Origin: Gammaproteobacteria bacterium
GTDB lineage: Bacteria > Pseudomonadota > Gammaproteobacteria > JAJFKO01
Assembly: GCA_021773175.1 (NCBI GenBank)
Contig: JAJFKO010000043.1
Coordinates: forward strand, 210,558-274,557
Length of the DNA: 64,000 nucleotides
Direction: 5' to 3'
Part shown: positions 42,101 to 50,127 of the stretch, piece after piece
Numbering within the stretch: the first letter of the stretch is position 1
How the letters are laid out: each line of letters begins with the position of its first letter
Position numbers and translations under genes: made by a program
The notes under the pieces: model-generated
Told to the model about the DNA's origin: nothing
Seen by the model: the letters and a program-made list of their open reading frames with translations, nothing else
Databases searched by the model: none

Positions 42101-42649
42101 CAAAGTAATAGTCTTGATGAAAAAGATGATGAGCTAATAGTAAAGATTTTAACGTCTAGCTGTCATTTGGAAGAAGCTGCTGCAAAAGAAATAGTCGAGC
42201 GTATGAAGCCAGCTGAGCCTGAACAACAAGCAATGCTTTGTAAAGAAATAGTCGAGCGTATGAAGCCAGCTGAGCCTGAACAACAAGCAATGCTTTGTGA
42301 TGAGCGTGGAGATGAGTCTGGTGATGATAGCGACGATGACGAAGATAGGTTGTTTATGAGACAAGACTCAGACGAAGAAGAAGTGTCCGGAAGCATGCTA
42401 AAAAGTATTGGTGGTGCATTCTGGTCTGGATTTAATGCTTTTCAAGACAGTTTCGGAAGAGCTTTGCGTGGAGGGGCTGGCCCAAGTCCAAAAAGACCTT
42501 CTTCAGTAGAACTCGCTGCATTAATAAGGGGTGAAAAACCGGCTCAAAATGTTGCTGATTTTCCTGATAGTGATGCTAGACGGGCTGAGATTGTAAACGC
42601 AGCAAGAGAGAATCATGAACGCGCAGCTCAAGATTTCTTTAGATTATAA
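27107..42649 (+). CDS. giant helical protein, 5,180 residues, with a duplicated architecture
   Basis: I do not recognise the family. The 15.5-kb frame is uninterrupted and starts at ATG 27107 behind AGGAAGTAGAT, 38 bases after uvrB. The C-terminal ~2,900 residues are collinear with the 2,783-residue neighbour: ILMRPLCNYID (2392), FIEATLAFPEILRWG (2832), KIQLLHSAF...ELSIISLELWAFIL (~3877) and LSAKQQVRAA (4627) match at offsets of 2,222-2,244. The N-terminal part has its own version of the third motif (KIQLLHAAL...ELSIIVWEVFAYIL, ~1673), so the protein seems to contain two related modules. It is helical throughout with no membrane segment or signal peptide. Residues about 5065-5095 are acidic and follow a perfect 19-residue tandem duplication. 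The tail is Gly/Pro/Arg-rich. Predicted mass is roughly 0.58 MDa, so it is costly and presumably under selection. A structural, adhesin-like or effector role is open. Confidence 0.75.
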   Translation: MSFGETARLTAAEAAQLFKHDLYGDWQQYASSEGFAALSARLELTEHLVLVNALNSIISEYYYLGQNQQQRVLSWLQELTSNLGVAALEDAVNLHQLLVIPCLIMHMTASFCSEVPQIKKFTDQESLFDLLMLCFQHVESRVVGSSRHRFIRPMLLRLMPYLSCCSMTDISDFSTEYNDVAIYSSRGAARSLASLRYMDNEYRDRSTRGCDGRVVLFDSYTGDTQELEGMLANRIFFSKNTAAIVAEFAQTAEQWSDAKKSSMLRVPLRAELVWVFLHHVKVHFPEKYPLVVGPMVFRLLIPQILSEYSLLESLTFNSSDDFLASIMPLIDKHGALSVDELLAKLVAARHSQQGYLCILLAIAVLACSDDYDKLLKLLSGIINDKRLENYWHTPYIANALSYCFDRLMRAPYSIAEEQRNNDVLQLFVDISIELESVKDNVAAAIRAEVLKPGTLLNVYYTKFSVEISLKRRLIEPSAELEPPFMGLMFARFTKNIQDNSVGLQEQFDSFLLDFLIDAIPAATTSNDHHRALCLHQLFLALHSHVCIKLDSTTVLELVCDFYRLYIDVDAAKTARARYKALDAADDDARVTAYLTTFMSDLQSAEQVPVQAGSKQKIAKRFIDNLAKLPEILADIDPRDPDKLGNKHLITALAAVFFPDEDADYTDILNVLYFEILAHCMAACENKKEPMSEEDVIRITYIIGLLPTLLDKARAAVKHSSILRKFNREPNVLPVQQRYNFMVQAGIMPIANIKAAITGNIFLAPNDRVMNEVTDVMHLQLARAITSFFECDFNFYLADESQPLPRDVLLLIELFLSGWKRQGQESFIFGRMSPVIIQNLNFFLYKLRGCAEGTFKHRLYLKWDRYLSLHAYSMDGPCGWSEYGPQFVEVLKLYAHGTDRQAVYIASLSLDSVRALELWRHSRNDTAFAIANPALLVGDEEAKAVTSEASVIVDRINATTAKIFKEIVANVELSSRQRIEFLIWIRNAVVDDYNTPQLKTGAQIWLTAIWRGINATDYDAETAGPYYVLAVAFAFASLDDDVIIDGLVASKVKAMLVNKAAKIVWQQAEKLADAADVSDENLLLMTIENFCMLFSLQIGAATIQDIQKFIMLLNKLVAKAAKISESFYRSVSISIYSQMTTKLGPPFGSDGQQQVGVLGYALMTESVVSLHDFMGFAPVNTFNIESVSLGCWVDFYLIVHYLLKNNKYKDEYSRSAESLHSYHLLNRFISIKIGCEKSREAITKPALAEALAQLFSDYTLDTALPDFITLLKRVVHYIEDKFNDIALQDITKSRCMAELVADIDFANVQALLVTAVFAIILTARTSAVTKASLDYLPEFYTSKAWQLICGNPIVVSALQSIEECFSEQALNAIGVVEGEARLPLDLFLLKTLCRVSQQPPAVLLKLLGYIQEKSPRLQYLLLLIGKEERSSYVQKLFRHLDAVEQASLKLLYEEHVSTSLHNIRPVPEYKDFITAEINFKFTNYLDLKSLARENHGSFFFEEDEVLRELQAADDSIARIAILRGLEVIPFLTNSNNRKELIDFWDELSTLEVIICLNRMLSQWQLVTTDSDYNYYIAVANNLIAIATAYLLQRLIDEPTNCFAENPELVVEIQKYWSSVNYYSEHVTEQSFAIVGIGPFKPRLANGAEQLYCREVLKNADTVLPGILSELSAEFLMKIQLLHAALNQGVDICEKLLSSTAFALNSMSLLELSIIVWEVFAYILTENPQRYSGDLLINILRRHILRDSQFIAELPAFYARYQGNLPGIFFPKKNALLTVDVNGILGGVGFELEFALLKALLANPAMVSLLKQDAVPGGFVDTCFVMLMRIIKIIVNSAIKITEHFKDEETDLLDTFIELIAYIPLPLFDRQILEKFKQKVTSERQAQQVVGETEQASRSTSDSAEADQSIAVVIPEFTPEQCVVELARYFADPALFPLLNIERSINILKKLYYASSSIYAFHAAFSQFVLAQLANQTTREKFIIWFKRLVDFFNARKSDMDSYKFPGDDVLATSSEMDNAAALILLVLVSGYVTMSLQPNHMQHFSKKDDRAIQKVVFDCLANHPQAFLIFVNFAATPYKIKQRKNIRAYGVALFVVAEEVACDVMLSLSNLTAENLLKVLRNITEKSLANESVPLSFLMYIYQKEYNLAYIIDATRRAYVNEINALLNKLITTKIRVLLASAKDDEAFIFQMLLDLCGSYEALKFFIDEAGKQPKLQEKLSQAILSAIQYLEEFASRYLLKVLPESNPTAKYCRAARVILRNMYVYNMICEVVYLEKNIGSRELLKEVEAAQGGALTNAERVELYQYALKILAEKLNDKYPSATYSIKVVNRVSDLLISITNLVDFAASAQVEYLPDLFAQLNAQPLIDVTTVRNFVDQATEQSYLAAELTTILMRPLCNYIDRFLQFGNLHGIMFQLNDRSDTSKLYQIFSLFLTIIVSKDAVYKAVREKYEALFSRDALMLLNLARCILFHTNTSTQSRQDLRMFICNMRRLTMIGAETFQVLEPIEASLQEETCNFSAAVFKYTAVEAVANFKQRVEFVSSEAGSLKLAHDHFANIQNHQQMRYIDLLIATVNQYRDQPALFQRALKLLISFLDLDDSESLLIKIFNVKMVCALFLDMKAVQISTDKPGVIKATLLETITFLLKNMLYVSFTRNKFEFCHSILPVLFSINLVEAGLIIRCVTQSAINGEEQLEYHGHVFSNVQHFKKLFISVLQQYKVEKPKTANELMVALCAAYYKKDMVSFQGLLLVGKQLLIESEVVHVNFLAWCLDAASNEHHWTHRVDVGDELDVKINVGDYCSQSRAILEAVWQQKIMHVLAAGTLNEKSLSDFIEATLAFPEILRWGLAQVIEKHGLISTILVQTIIRELEQKYRTNTVDYLKPQYEELLRQLTKSAVLHYLRYFPSRLAIEKGASINAKGKEPVPDELVAAVDPFFSAMLFFLLSAGSPLLLDDDLRAAQFISQQEQVVSAEGSELPATVINYHYARLRLYESHLTETKGESEEKDALEYAKETYLNTAKFNDFLKILRLQILDNPTQLDIAALFNASNFYLTSISDTQRVIIYFEILTGFISVAASTIYKETQQNGYDVFAHLDTISEYLCLTGSDAAKARESAAGDVAHAGVVDVRNVIPILPQQLVRMSKFLPFQHSQNVAMAIVNGMATKMVDQVTEYLFGYSSCKLIKILAIADKDGAEYVAAVGMLGDFLKLCADIIEQSSLFAAKQMLLSVLANHSVLRNLIRLHFFLREHAVGMDISTDAVKGIFVTLQKIFGEKKTYKEFEDRVDGVLTELEQPSTAATDDQAEALITRLEYTENTIDDILLELEHGLANFTEEELTTEWAKKLFAAVSLVDIADFHKRLVSYIQQYMQNSQRRQIIVGWLTKLVDKLITEQTGKVYFDLSSASMAITIIKLASALSIDSEKWHVMLTGVGTLLANRVGRLLSSMASLSLAAQAHGPSVSESDDSYIKIRGEYAELMDAAYMIHAIESAHSYATGFFLTSFKELGHGSSLPESLSFAQKLFADLPNRETKDAGITQGSLKFINDNLIALSRDEKLHLEDLLAIYFYWLQSGSQFQDVMRRTLRELISKRIVGVYKVSEVQAELMIDYITPPQNINLQTHLDNLFDVPINTLADKFPDSLFWLAILMVSQARHELGDKLSYMYKSFAEYLHHDEFIQLFALDSLGFLNLDRVLTVMLRNKIYDNQDLDATIIPIIIKLLHFAFVSDIECLSRLVKVLTDADSFLNTYFIKLIAICRRGLLASYVTESIIPGHVEPAKATANLNAFLSLFTDDGQLQVEASHAVDAEQLTARPGTLAAYIALMHANHPELLADCFPKMSLHHDYAATSITERYWMRHLQFGDKKDVFKKQYISFSPEKAFERKIQLLHSAFLMLSLDDALALLNSDVFSLQTMTYIELSIISLELWAFILHVDTIRGNNKNSNVQYLKASDVSAVQSLISKIVVILCEGAFIAAKGTRRIGLLEMGQHPYGFLVPAEMLDSETTYRIRSGAPAAWSGILEICAQYHSQQHSIYLQVLLTTYIPLTDPIRNGNRFSIGNAAIKDIILSAFSSKDTMISLKLLLLDNPSYIRNLCRYMLSLCYTYVVPNHVRTMFVKFLRETMRDNPCVDVSSKRDLVRATNMICILTQGSSSFLDSEERSFCRQFCTASVDEYIHMLRRSLDDSSTRMDFSAENLLKIIKNISHLPVARNAFSALMNGLFVLIYEIRDDQAKLNILREWTRDLWRFMSVHPAVDSDAVQPAEFSDYQLYYYCAVVNYLDYFLSAQHIVRQDINYVSIDLPYRSFMPLAIDFCKTMRPFESKENDKRQQRHIVRYLLPDIMCTLSLAGLVEMMAGLEDASADETQWYHSVVTHRDFTAPRRNFNRQFASEQTLVSRNDLLLKLFICAQQQDIEALDNLLAKFKNYLSVSKLNIVSLLAYIYTLVSKQLSQDNGSNDKLCNHLIRCNAYLSYIIFQRIETILESSSKDTANLRVALFRIIGSIILCEELMYQFISLLQRNEHYKEYCLPLLEEILRSFHFSYSRHEELQKYAENVNSIITKLPRWLNAASSDKNSYDPFVSRNNIEPLLEELKGSKYSQMFQWQVSSVFSHLSLSIMRLFPKLPDLQSIEKPLSAKQQVRAATYYQLFIFLQSLRQVLLHNLKLRTTADVIKALITEILNISILEGMIAISEIKTIADQLGLMLNYNVLIDDKPESTGKLYTDTTLAFIEQMNGLLVKEDGELDEMLADDEFTWLLSVEVFAELPVQEQQIILYEIFLNLRELNISELLFTQLNNLFIALVETIRNHDLASIQLLGLPVNGYKSLLGNLFFVHGLDVVAEQVVSMAMAGVNTNRELQFILDCATYSNRQFEFGYRALLDNFNEVNGENVGKVNLLNSSQNTLDVWNIISYILKGVALAMQLTPIIPKAKNNVNLTCEVFMFQELLLDKSTVMFITSHFVYFIIANDYSTEHLIEPFAQFLEYAFNKGLINFKRKELVEGLLLRLQSNSLDEKDDELIVKILTSSCHLEEAAAKEIVERMKPAEPEQQAMLCKEIVERMKPAEPEQQAMLCDERGDESGDDSDDDEDRLFMRQDSDEEEVSGSMLKSIGGAFWSGFNAFQDSFGRALRGGAGPSPKRPSSVELAALIRGEKPAQNVADFPDSDARRAEIVNAARENHERAAQDFFRL
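42185..42298 (+). repeat. perfect 57-base tandem duplication within the giant gene
   Basis: Copies 42185-42241 and 42242-42298 are identical base for base and encode 19 residues each (KEIVERMKPAEP and the following seven), keeping the frame. Identity at all wobble positions implies a recent duplication or ongoing copy-number variation. Confidence 0.95.
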
Positions 42650-42856
42650 GTTGATAATGGCTTTGCACGATTATTAATGTATGCTCTCATAACGGTTTCA
42701 CCTCTAAGGAAGAAGTAAGACTCATTATTGGTAATTCTCCGTTGATTGAGCCACAAACAACAGTGCGTATATTTTATAAACAGAAACAGCCATGGCTTCA
42801 AACGTGATTTTCGATTACCATAACAGGCGTTTTTAATGCTTGCTATGGGAGAAAAT

Positions 42857-45468
<2,612 letters not shown>

Positions 45469-45486
45469 ATAGAGGTTGAATTATCC

Positions 45487-45771
45487 ATGGCTAATAAAAG
45501 CACAAAAGTTCTATTAGTAGTTTTTATTATTCTATTATTACTATTGCAGTATCAGTTATGGGTTTCGACAAGTGGTATGCGCAGCCTTGTTAAATTACAA
45601 GATCAAATTACTGCGCAAAAGCTTGTGAATACTAAGTTGACTAAGCGTAATGCAGTCTTAATTCAACAAGTCAAAGCGTTACAAGTTGGAAAACAAGGTG
45701 TGGAAGGTGATGCGCGTAAAGATTTAGGCATGATCAAGCGTGGTGAAAAGTATTATCAATTTGTACACTAA
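45487..45771 (+). CDS. ftsB: cell division protein FtsB
   Basis: 94 residues. It has a short cytoplasmic N-terminus, one membrane segment (about 8-24, VLLVVFIILLLLLQYQL), then a coiled coil (about 30-68) and the conserved end GDARKDLGMIKRGEKYYQ. FtsB joins FtsL and FtsQ in the divisome at the septum. It lies 18 bases after eno, the usual neighbour. Confidence 0.93.
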   Translation: MANKSTKVLLVVFIILLLLLQYQLWVSTSGMRSLVKLQDQITAQKLVNTKLTKRNAVLIQQVKALQVGKQGVEGDARKDLGMIKRGEKYYQFVH

Positions 45772-45812
45772 AAATATACCTCTCGCATTTTGGAGTGTGA
45801 ATGGCATGTATT

Positions 45813-46472
45813 TTAGAGTATTTTTCTATAAATAAAAATACTGTTATACCCCCAACTCATCAATACTGAGCTTTGAATCATACTCTCGAAATATTCATCC
45901 GGTAATTGCTTGGTTGTTGTAATGATACGGCTGCCAGGTTTTAACTGTTGAAACTTCTCTGTTAGTTTATCCCATACGGTTCTATCAAAACAAGTTGCAT
46001 TAATAAAAACAATATCGGCATTGCTAATATCGACATCAAGAATATCTGCTTCAATGAATTTAATGCTTGGTTTTTTATAGGATAGCTTGACATCATTACC
46101 TAACAGCTCTAACAATCGCTGTTGATTTTGCTGACTTAAGGTAACTAGCTTGGGAAGTTTTTCGATACCAACTAACGTGTTAATATCACTCATTAGCGCA
46201 GTAGCGATGAGTGTCTTTCCCGCTCCTGAACCTAGATCGTAAAATGTTTCATGAGCTTGAGCTTCGATATGCTCAAGCATAAAGGCGATAGCTGAAAAAC
46301 TAACTTCTCCATAGGTAAAAGCAGGATCGGTGATCTTTAAACGCTCACGTTCATCTAGTGAAATTTGCATGCTATCTTGATATTGATAGATTTTCTGAAA
46401 GATGCTTGCGTAGTGTCGCAGATCTTGTCGCTGCCTAAATTTATTGAAGAGCTGTTTTATGACATTGTACAT
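45813..46472 (-). CDS. DOT1-like class I SAM-dependent methyltransferase
   Basis: 219 residues from ATG 46472; a longer frame from TTG 46541 would add a hydrophobic leader but overlaps thiO and seems unlikely. The fold is class I methyltransferase with the DOT1-type order of motifs: TYGEVSF (53-59, equivalent to the DOT1 substrate/SAM lid YGE), FYDLGSGAGK (77-86, motif I), VGIEK (101-105), IEADILD (140-146) and VFINATCFD (155-163), then FQQLKPGSRIITT (174-186). Human DOT1L reads DLGSGVG, GVEK, GDF, FVNNFAF and KEGGRIVSS at the same points. DOT1 enzymes methylate lysine, classically histone H3 K79. In a Dot/Icm-bearing bacterium a host chromatin target is possible but is inference; the bacterial target could be any protein. 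Convergent to ftsB, divergent from thiO. Confidence 0.72.
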   Translation of the reverse strand: MYNVIKQLFNKFRQRQDLRHYASIFQKIYQYQDSMQISLDERERLKITDPAFTYGEVSFSAIAFMLEHIEAQAHETFYDLGSGAGKTLIATALMSDINTLVGIEKLPKLVTLSQQNQQRLLELLGNDVKLSYKKPSIKFIEADILDVDISNADIVFINATCFDRTVWDKLTEKFQQLKPGSRIITTTKQLPDEYFESMIQSSVLMSWGYNSIFIYRKIL

Positions 46473-46528
46473 GGCATTTCTAATGTGTATTATCAGCAAA
46501 ATATAAAACGCATTATGCAGGAAAAATA

Positions 46529-47557
46529 GTGAAAATAGCAATTGTTGGAGTTGGCTTATGTGGTCGCTTGCTAGCGCTAGAGCTAATCAAACAAGGTCAT
46601 GAAATTCACTTGTTCGATAAAGATGATGCGTTTAACCAACAAAGCTGTGGTTATGTTGCTGCCGCAATGTTGTCACCTTATGCGGAAACGGAAACTGGCG
46701 CCAGTTTATTGCCACGATTTTTACGTAGTATAGAAATTTGGCAAGATTTGCATAAAGACTTGAACCAGCAATTTAGTCTTAATTTAAATGGCAGTATTGT
46801 TGTCAGTCATCGACAAGAACAAGCTGAACTCGATTATTTTGCGCAAACTTTGCAGCAACGTGTTGGCCAGAAGTTACCATTTCAAGCTTTATCTACGACG
46901 GAATTGCACGCCAAAGAACCGACTCTCTCGAATGAATTACAACGCGCATATTATCTCCCGGATGAAGGCTTTCTAGACAACTGGCAATTTTATACTGTTG
47001 TCGATGCGTTTTTACAAAGACACAGAGTTAAACACTATGTTAATGAAGAAATTAGTAATCTCGCTGCAGGTGTCGTATATTCTCAGGGGCAAAAACTGCA
47101 ATTTGACTTGGTTTGTGATTGTCGTGGTTTAGGAGCTAAGGCTGATATTTCTGGATTGCGTGGTGTGCGAGGTGAAGTGATTTATGTCGCGGCGCCAGAA
47201 GTGAATTTACAGCATGCGATTCGTTTTTTACATCCACGTTATCGAATTTATATTGTACCGCGGCAGCGTAGTTATTACGTTATTGGCGCGAGTGAAATTG
47301 AAAGTGAAGATATGAGCCCGCTGAGTGTACGTTCTTGTCTAGAATTATTATCAGCTGCTTATGCTCTGCACAGTGGTTTTGCAGAGGCAAGAATAATAAA
47401 AACCATGGTACAATGCCGTCCAGCAATGCCAGATAATTTACCATATCTGCATTATGAGCCTGGCTTGTTACGAATTAATGGTTTGTATCGACATGGATAT
47501 TTATTAGCTCCAGCATTGATTGAAGAAGCATTAGAGAGAATTGTATCGAATGAATAA
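46529..47557 (+). CDS. thiO: glycine oxidase ThiO (FAD-dependent)
   Basis: 342 residues starting at GTG 46529. The FAD-binding Rossmann motif lies at residues 4-14 (IVGVGLCGRLL), followed by FDKDD, and the C-terminal end GLYRHGYLLAPAL is typical of DAO-family ThiO. It oxidises glycine to dehydroglycine (iminoacetate), the nitrogen donor for the thiazole ring of thiamin. It is the first gene of the cluster and overlaps thiS by eight bases, indicating coupled translation. No TPP riboswitch is evident in the 56-base gap upstream. Confidence 0.88.
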   Translation: MKIAIVGVGLCGRLLALELIKQGHEIHLFDKDDAFNQQSCGYVAAAMLSPYAETETGASLLPRFLRSIEIWQDLHKDLNQQFSLNLNGSIVVSHRQEQAELDYFAQTLQQRVGQKLPFQALSTTELHAKEPTLSNELQRAYYLPDEGFLDNWQFYTVVDAFLQRHRVKHYVNEEISNLAAGVVYSQGQKLQFDLVCDCRGLGAKADISGLRGVRGEVIYVAAPEVNLQHAIRFLHPRYRIYIVPRQRSYYVIGASEIESEDMSPLSVRSCLELLSAAYALHSGFAEARIIKTMVQCRPAMPDNLPYLHYEPGLLRINGLYRHGYLLAPALIEEALERIVSNE

Positions 47558-47765
47558 TGAATTAGTTAACATTAAACTGAATGGCGAGAGCAAAACCCTG
47601 ACGGGTGAATGTTCATTGCTGCAATTGTTGCAACAGCAAAATTATCAAGGCTCACATTTTGCTGTTGCTGTTAATCAAACTTTTATACCGCGTACACAGC
47701 ATGATGAATATATTATTTGTAACAATGATGCCATTGATATCGTGGCACCAATGCAAGGTGGATAA
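47550..47765 (+). CDS. thiS: sulfur carrier protein ThiS
   Basis: 71 residues from ATG 47550, overlapping the end of thiO. It has the beta-grasp ubiquitin-like fold pattern and the essential C-terminal Gly-Gly (PMQGG). ThiF-type adenylation and sulfur transfer give the thiocarboxylate used by ThiG; thiF is not in this window. Confidence 0.93.
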   Translation: MNNELVNIKLNGESKTLTGECSLLQLLQQQNYQGSHFAVAVNQTFIPRTQHDEYIICNNDAIDIVAPMQGG

Positions 47766-47772
47766 ATAAACA

Positions 47773-48570
47773 ATGTCTAATTGGAAAATTGCAGATACAG
47801 AATTACAAAGCCGTTTATTATTGGGTACTGCGCAATATCCTTCACCTCAGCTTATGTTGGACTCAGTACGCGCATCAGAAACTAATATAGTAACCGTATC
47901 ATTACGTCGACAAACCGCTACGGGCACAGCTAATAATGAATTTTATGAGTTAATAAAGCAATCAGGCTGCCATACCTTGCCTAATACTGCGGGTTGTCGT
48001 ACAGCTAAAGAAGCGATTACCACGGCCGAAATGGCGCGTGAAATTTTTGCAACGAATTGGGTGAAGTTAGAAGTTATTGGTAATGATTATACTTTACAGC
48101 CAGATCCATTTGCTTTACTTGAAGCTACTCAAGAACTATTAAAACAAGGCTTCGAAGTTTTACCTTATTGCACCGATGATTTAGTTTTGTGTCAGCGACT
48201 CGCCGAGTTGGGTTGTAAAATCATTATGCCGTGGGCTTCACCGATTGGTTCGGGACAAGGCTTACTAAATCCTTTTGCATTACGAACATTACGTCATCAA
48301 CTGCCAGATATTACCTTGATTGTTGATGCTGGGATTGGGGCGCCATCACATGCCGCATTGGCGATGGAATTGGGCTTTGATGCCGTATTATTAAACTCAG
48401 CAGTATCGGGTGCGGGTGATCCGGTGTTAATGGCGCGCGCATTTGCTGCTGCTATAAACGCTGGGCGCCAAGCTTATACTGCCGGCATTATGCCAAAACG
48501 TGATGTCGCTAAACCATCAACGCCAGTCGTTGGGATGCCATTTTGGTTGCAGGAGAATGCTGATGCATAA
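47773..48570 (+). CDS. thiG: thiazole synthase ThiG
   Basis: 265 residues with the TIM-barrel signatures [34 protein letters not shown] and [17 protein letters not shown], plus [11 protein letters not shown] and [14 protein letters not shown] near the end. It forms the thiazole phosphate of thiamin from 1-deoxyxylulose-5-phosphate, dehydroglycine and ThiS thiocarboxylate. It lies seven bases after thiS and overlaps thiDE by eight bases. Confidence 0.94.
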   Translation: MSNWKIADTELQSRLLLGTAQYPSPQLMLDSVRASETNIVTVSLRRQTATGTANNEFYELIKQSGCHTLPNTAGCRTAKEAITTAEMAREIFATNWVKLEVIGNDYTLQPDPFALLEATQELLKQGFEVLPYCTDDLVLCQRLAELGCKIIMPWASPIGSGQGLLNPFALRTLRHQLPDITLIVDAGIGAPSHAALAMELGFDAVLLNSAVSGAGDPVLMARAFAAAINAGRQAYTAGIMPKRDVAKPSTPVVGMPFWLQENADA

Positions 48571-50062
48571 AAAACCGATTATTTGGACAATTGCCGGCTC
48601 TGATTGTGGCGGTGGTGCAGGAATTCAAGCAGACTTACATGCGATTCAAGCCTTGGGTGGCTTTGGTTGTTCAGCAATAACAGCTTTGACAGCGCAAAAT
48701 AGTTATACCGTCAATAAAATTGAAGTGGTTTCTGCAACGATGTTGCAAGAACAGTTGGCTGTCTTGCAAGATGACTTACCTGCAAAAGCATTGAAGCTTG
48801 GTATGTTGGCAAACCGAGATGTTATGCAAGTTATTGCCGTGTTTTTGCAAGAATATAGAGGTTTTATTATTTGTGATCCCGTTATGCTTGCGGGTTCTGG
48901 GGCACACCTATTGCACCATAAAGATGTTGCCTACCTAAGTAAGTATATTTTACCGTTAGCCGATATTGTTACGCCAAATATTCCTGAAGCAGGTATTCTA
49001 ACAAACATGGATATTAATACTGTCAGTGATGTTGAGGTTGCTGCGCTAAAACTTATTACAATGGGTTGTAAGAGTGTTTTACTTAAAGGCGGACATTCTC
49101 AAGATACGCAATTGTGTCAAGATTATTGGACTGATGGCGAACGGCAACTTTGGTTGACACAAACTCGCTGGGATACAAGCCATACTCATGGTAGTGGTTG
49201 TACATTGTCAGCAGCTTTAACAACATTGCTGGGGCATGGTTATGGGTTGGATGATGCTTTGGTTATTGCCAAGATGTATACCAGTCAAGGCATTCGATTA
49301 GCAGAACAATATGGTGAAGGACCTGGGCCAGTACAGCATTCGGCATGGCCAATGTCGCAACTCGATTTACCATTGTTAACTGATAACGCGAGTGAGGTTG
49401 ATGATGATTATCAATTTCCGGATTGTGGACCTGAACCGTTGGGTATTTATCCTATTGTGCCAAGTTTAGAATGGCTAGAAAAATTGATTGCGTCTGGTGC
49501 TACAACTATGCAATTGCGTATCAAAGACAAAACTGGCGAAGCTTTAGAGCAAGATATTGCTACAGCAATAGCTTTAGCAAAACAACATAATGTTCGATTA
49601 TTTATTAATGATTTTTGGCAGCTTGCAATCAAGTATGCAGCTTATGGTGTGCATTTAGGTCAAGAAGATTTACAGACTTGTGATTTTATCGCTTTACAAG
49701 AAAGTGATTTACGCTTAGGGATCAGCACTCACTGTTATGCAGAAGTGGCACGTGCTCACGCCTTGAATCCTTCATATATGGCGATAGGACCGATTTATCA
49801 TACTAATTCAAAGCCTATGAAATTTGGGCCGCAGGGTATCGAGCGTTTACAAGAATGGTGTGATATGTTGGAATATCCGCTGGTGGCTATCGGCGGCATT
49901 AATGCTGAGCGTATTGCCGATGTTGCGGCGACGGGTGTTTCGGGTGCCGCGATGATTAGTGTTATTACTGAAGCTGATAAGCCATGTGAAAAAGTTAAGC
50001 GGCTACAAGAAATATTTTATAATAGCAGCGGTTTACGTGGTGAATCCGCCGTAAAATATTAA
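48563..50062 (+). CDS. thiDE: bifunctional HMP kinase / thiamin-phosphate synthase (ThiD-ThiE fusion)
   Basis: 499 residues from ATG 48563, which overlaps the thiG stop; an earlier start at 48500 lies inside thiG and is rejected. The ThiD part (about 1-260) has [25 protein letters not shown] and [13 protein letters not shown], phosphorylating hydroxymethylpyrimidine twice. The ThiE part (about 295-495) has [38 protein letters not shown] and AIGGI, joining pyrimidine pyrophosphate and thiazole phosphate. Such fusions occur in several gammaproteobacteria. thiC, which would make the pyrimidine, is not in this cluster. Confidence 0.92.
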   Translation: MHKKPIIWTIAGSDCGGGAGIQADLHAIQALGGFGCSAITALTAQNSYTVNKIEVVSATMLQEQLAVLQDDLPAKALKLGMLANRDVMQVIAVFLQEYRGFIICDPVMLAGSGAHLLHHKDVAYLSKYILPLADIVTPNIPEAGILTNMDINTVSDVEVAALKLITMGCKSVLLKGGHSQDTQLCQDYWTDGERQLWLTQTRWDTSHTHGSGCTLSAALTTLLGHGYGLDDALVIAKMYTSQGIRLAEQYGEGPGPVQHSAWPMSQLDLPLLTDNASEVDDDYQFPDCGPEPLGIYPIVPSLEWLEKLIASGATTMQLRIKDKTGEALEQDIATAIALAKQHNVRLFINDFWQLAIKYAAYGVHLGQEDLQTCDFIALQESDLRLGISTHCYAEVARAHALNPSYMAIGPIYHTNSKPMKFGPQGIERLQEWCDMLEYPLVAIGGINAERIADVAATGVSGAAMISVITEADKPCEKVKRLQEIFYNSSGLRGESAVKY

Positions 50063-50127
50063 ATTGTATTTTATGTAAGTCTTGCTTAAATTTTATTTAA
50101 GTTAGGTTGCGTAATATGTCATGCTAG

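Noticed and set aside
46473..46528. TPP riboswitch in front of thiO
   Set aside because: The gap is 56 bases and lacks the conserved CTGAGA and ACCTGATCTGG blocks.
46473..46541. Extended N-terminus of the DOT1-like protein with a hydrophobic leader
   Set aside because: It would start at TTG inside thiO, and the methyltransferase domain is complete without it.
48500..48562. Earlier start for thiDE
   Set aside because: It lies inside thiG in another frame; the ATG at 48563 begins directly before the kinase domain and overlaps the thiG stop.
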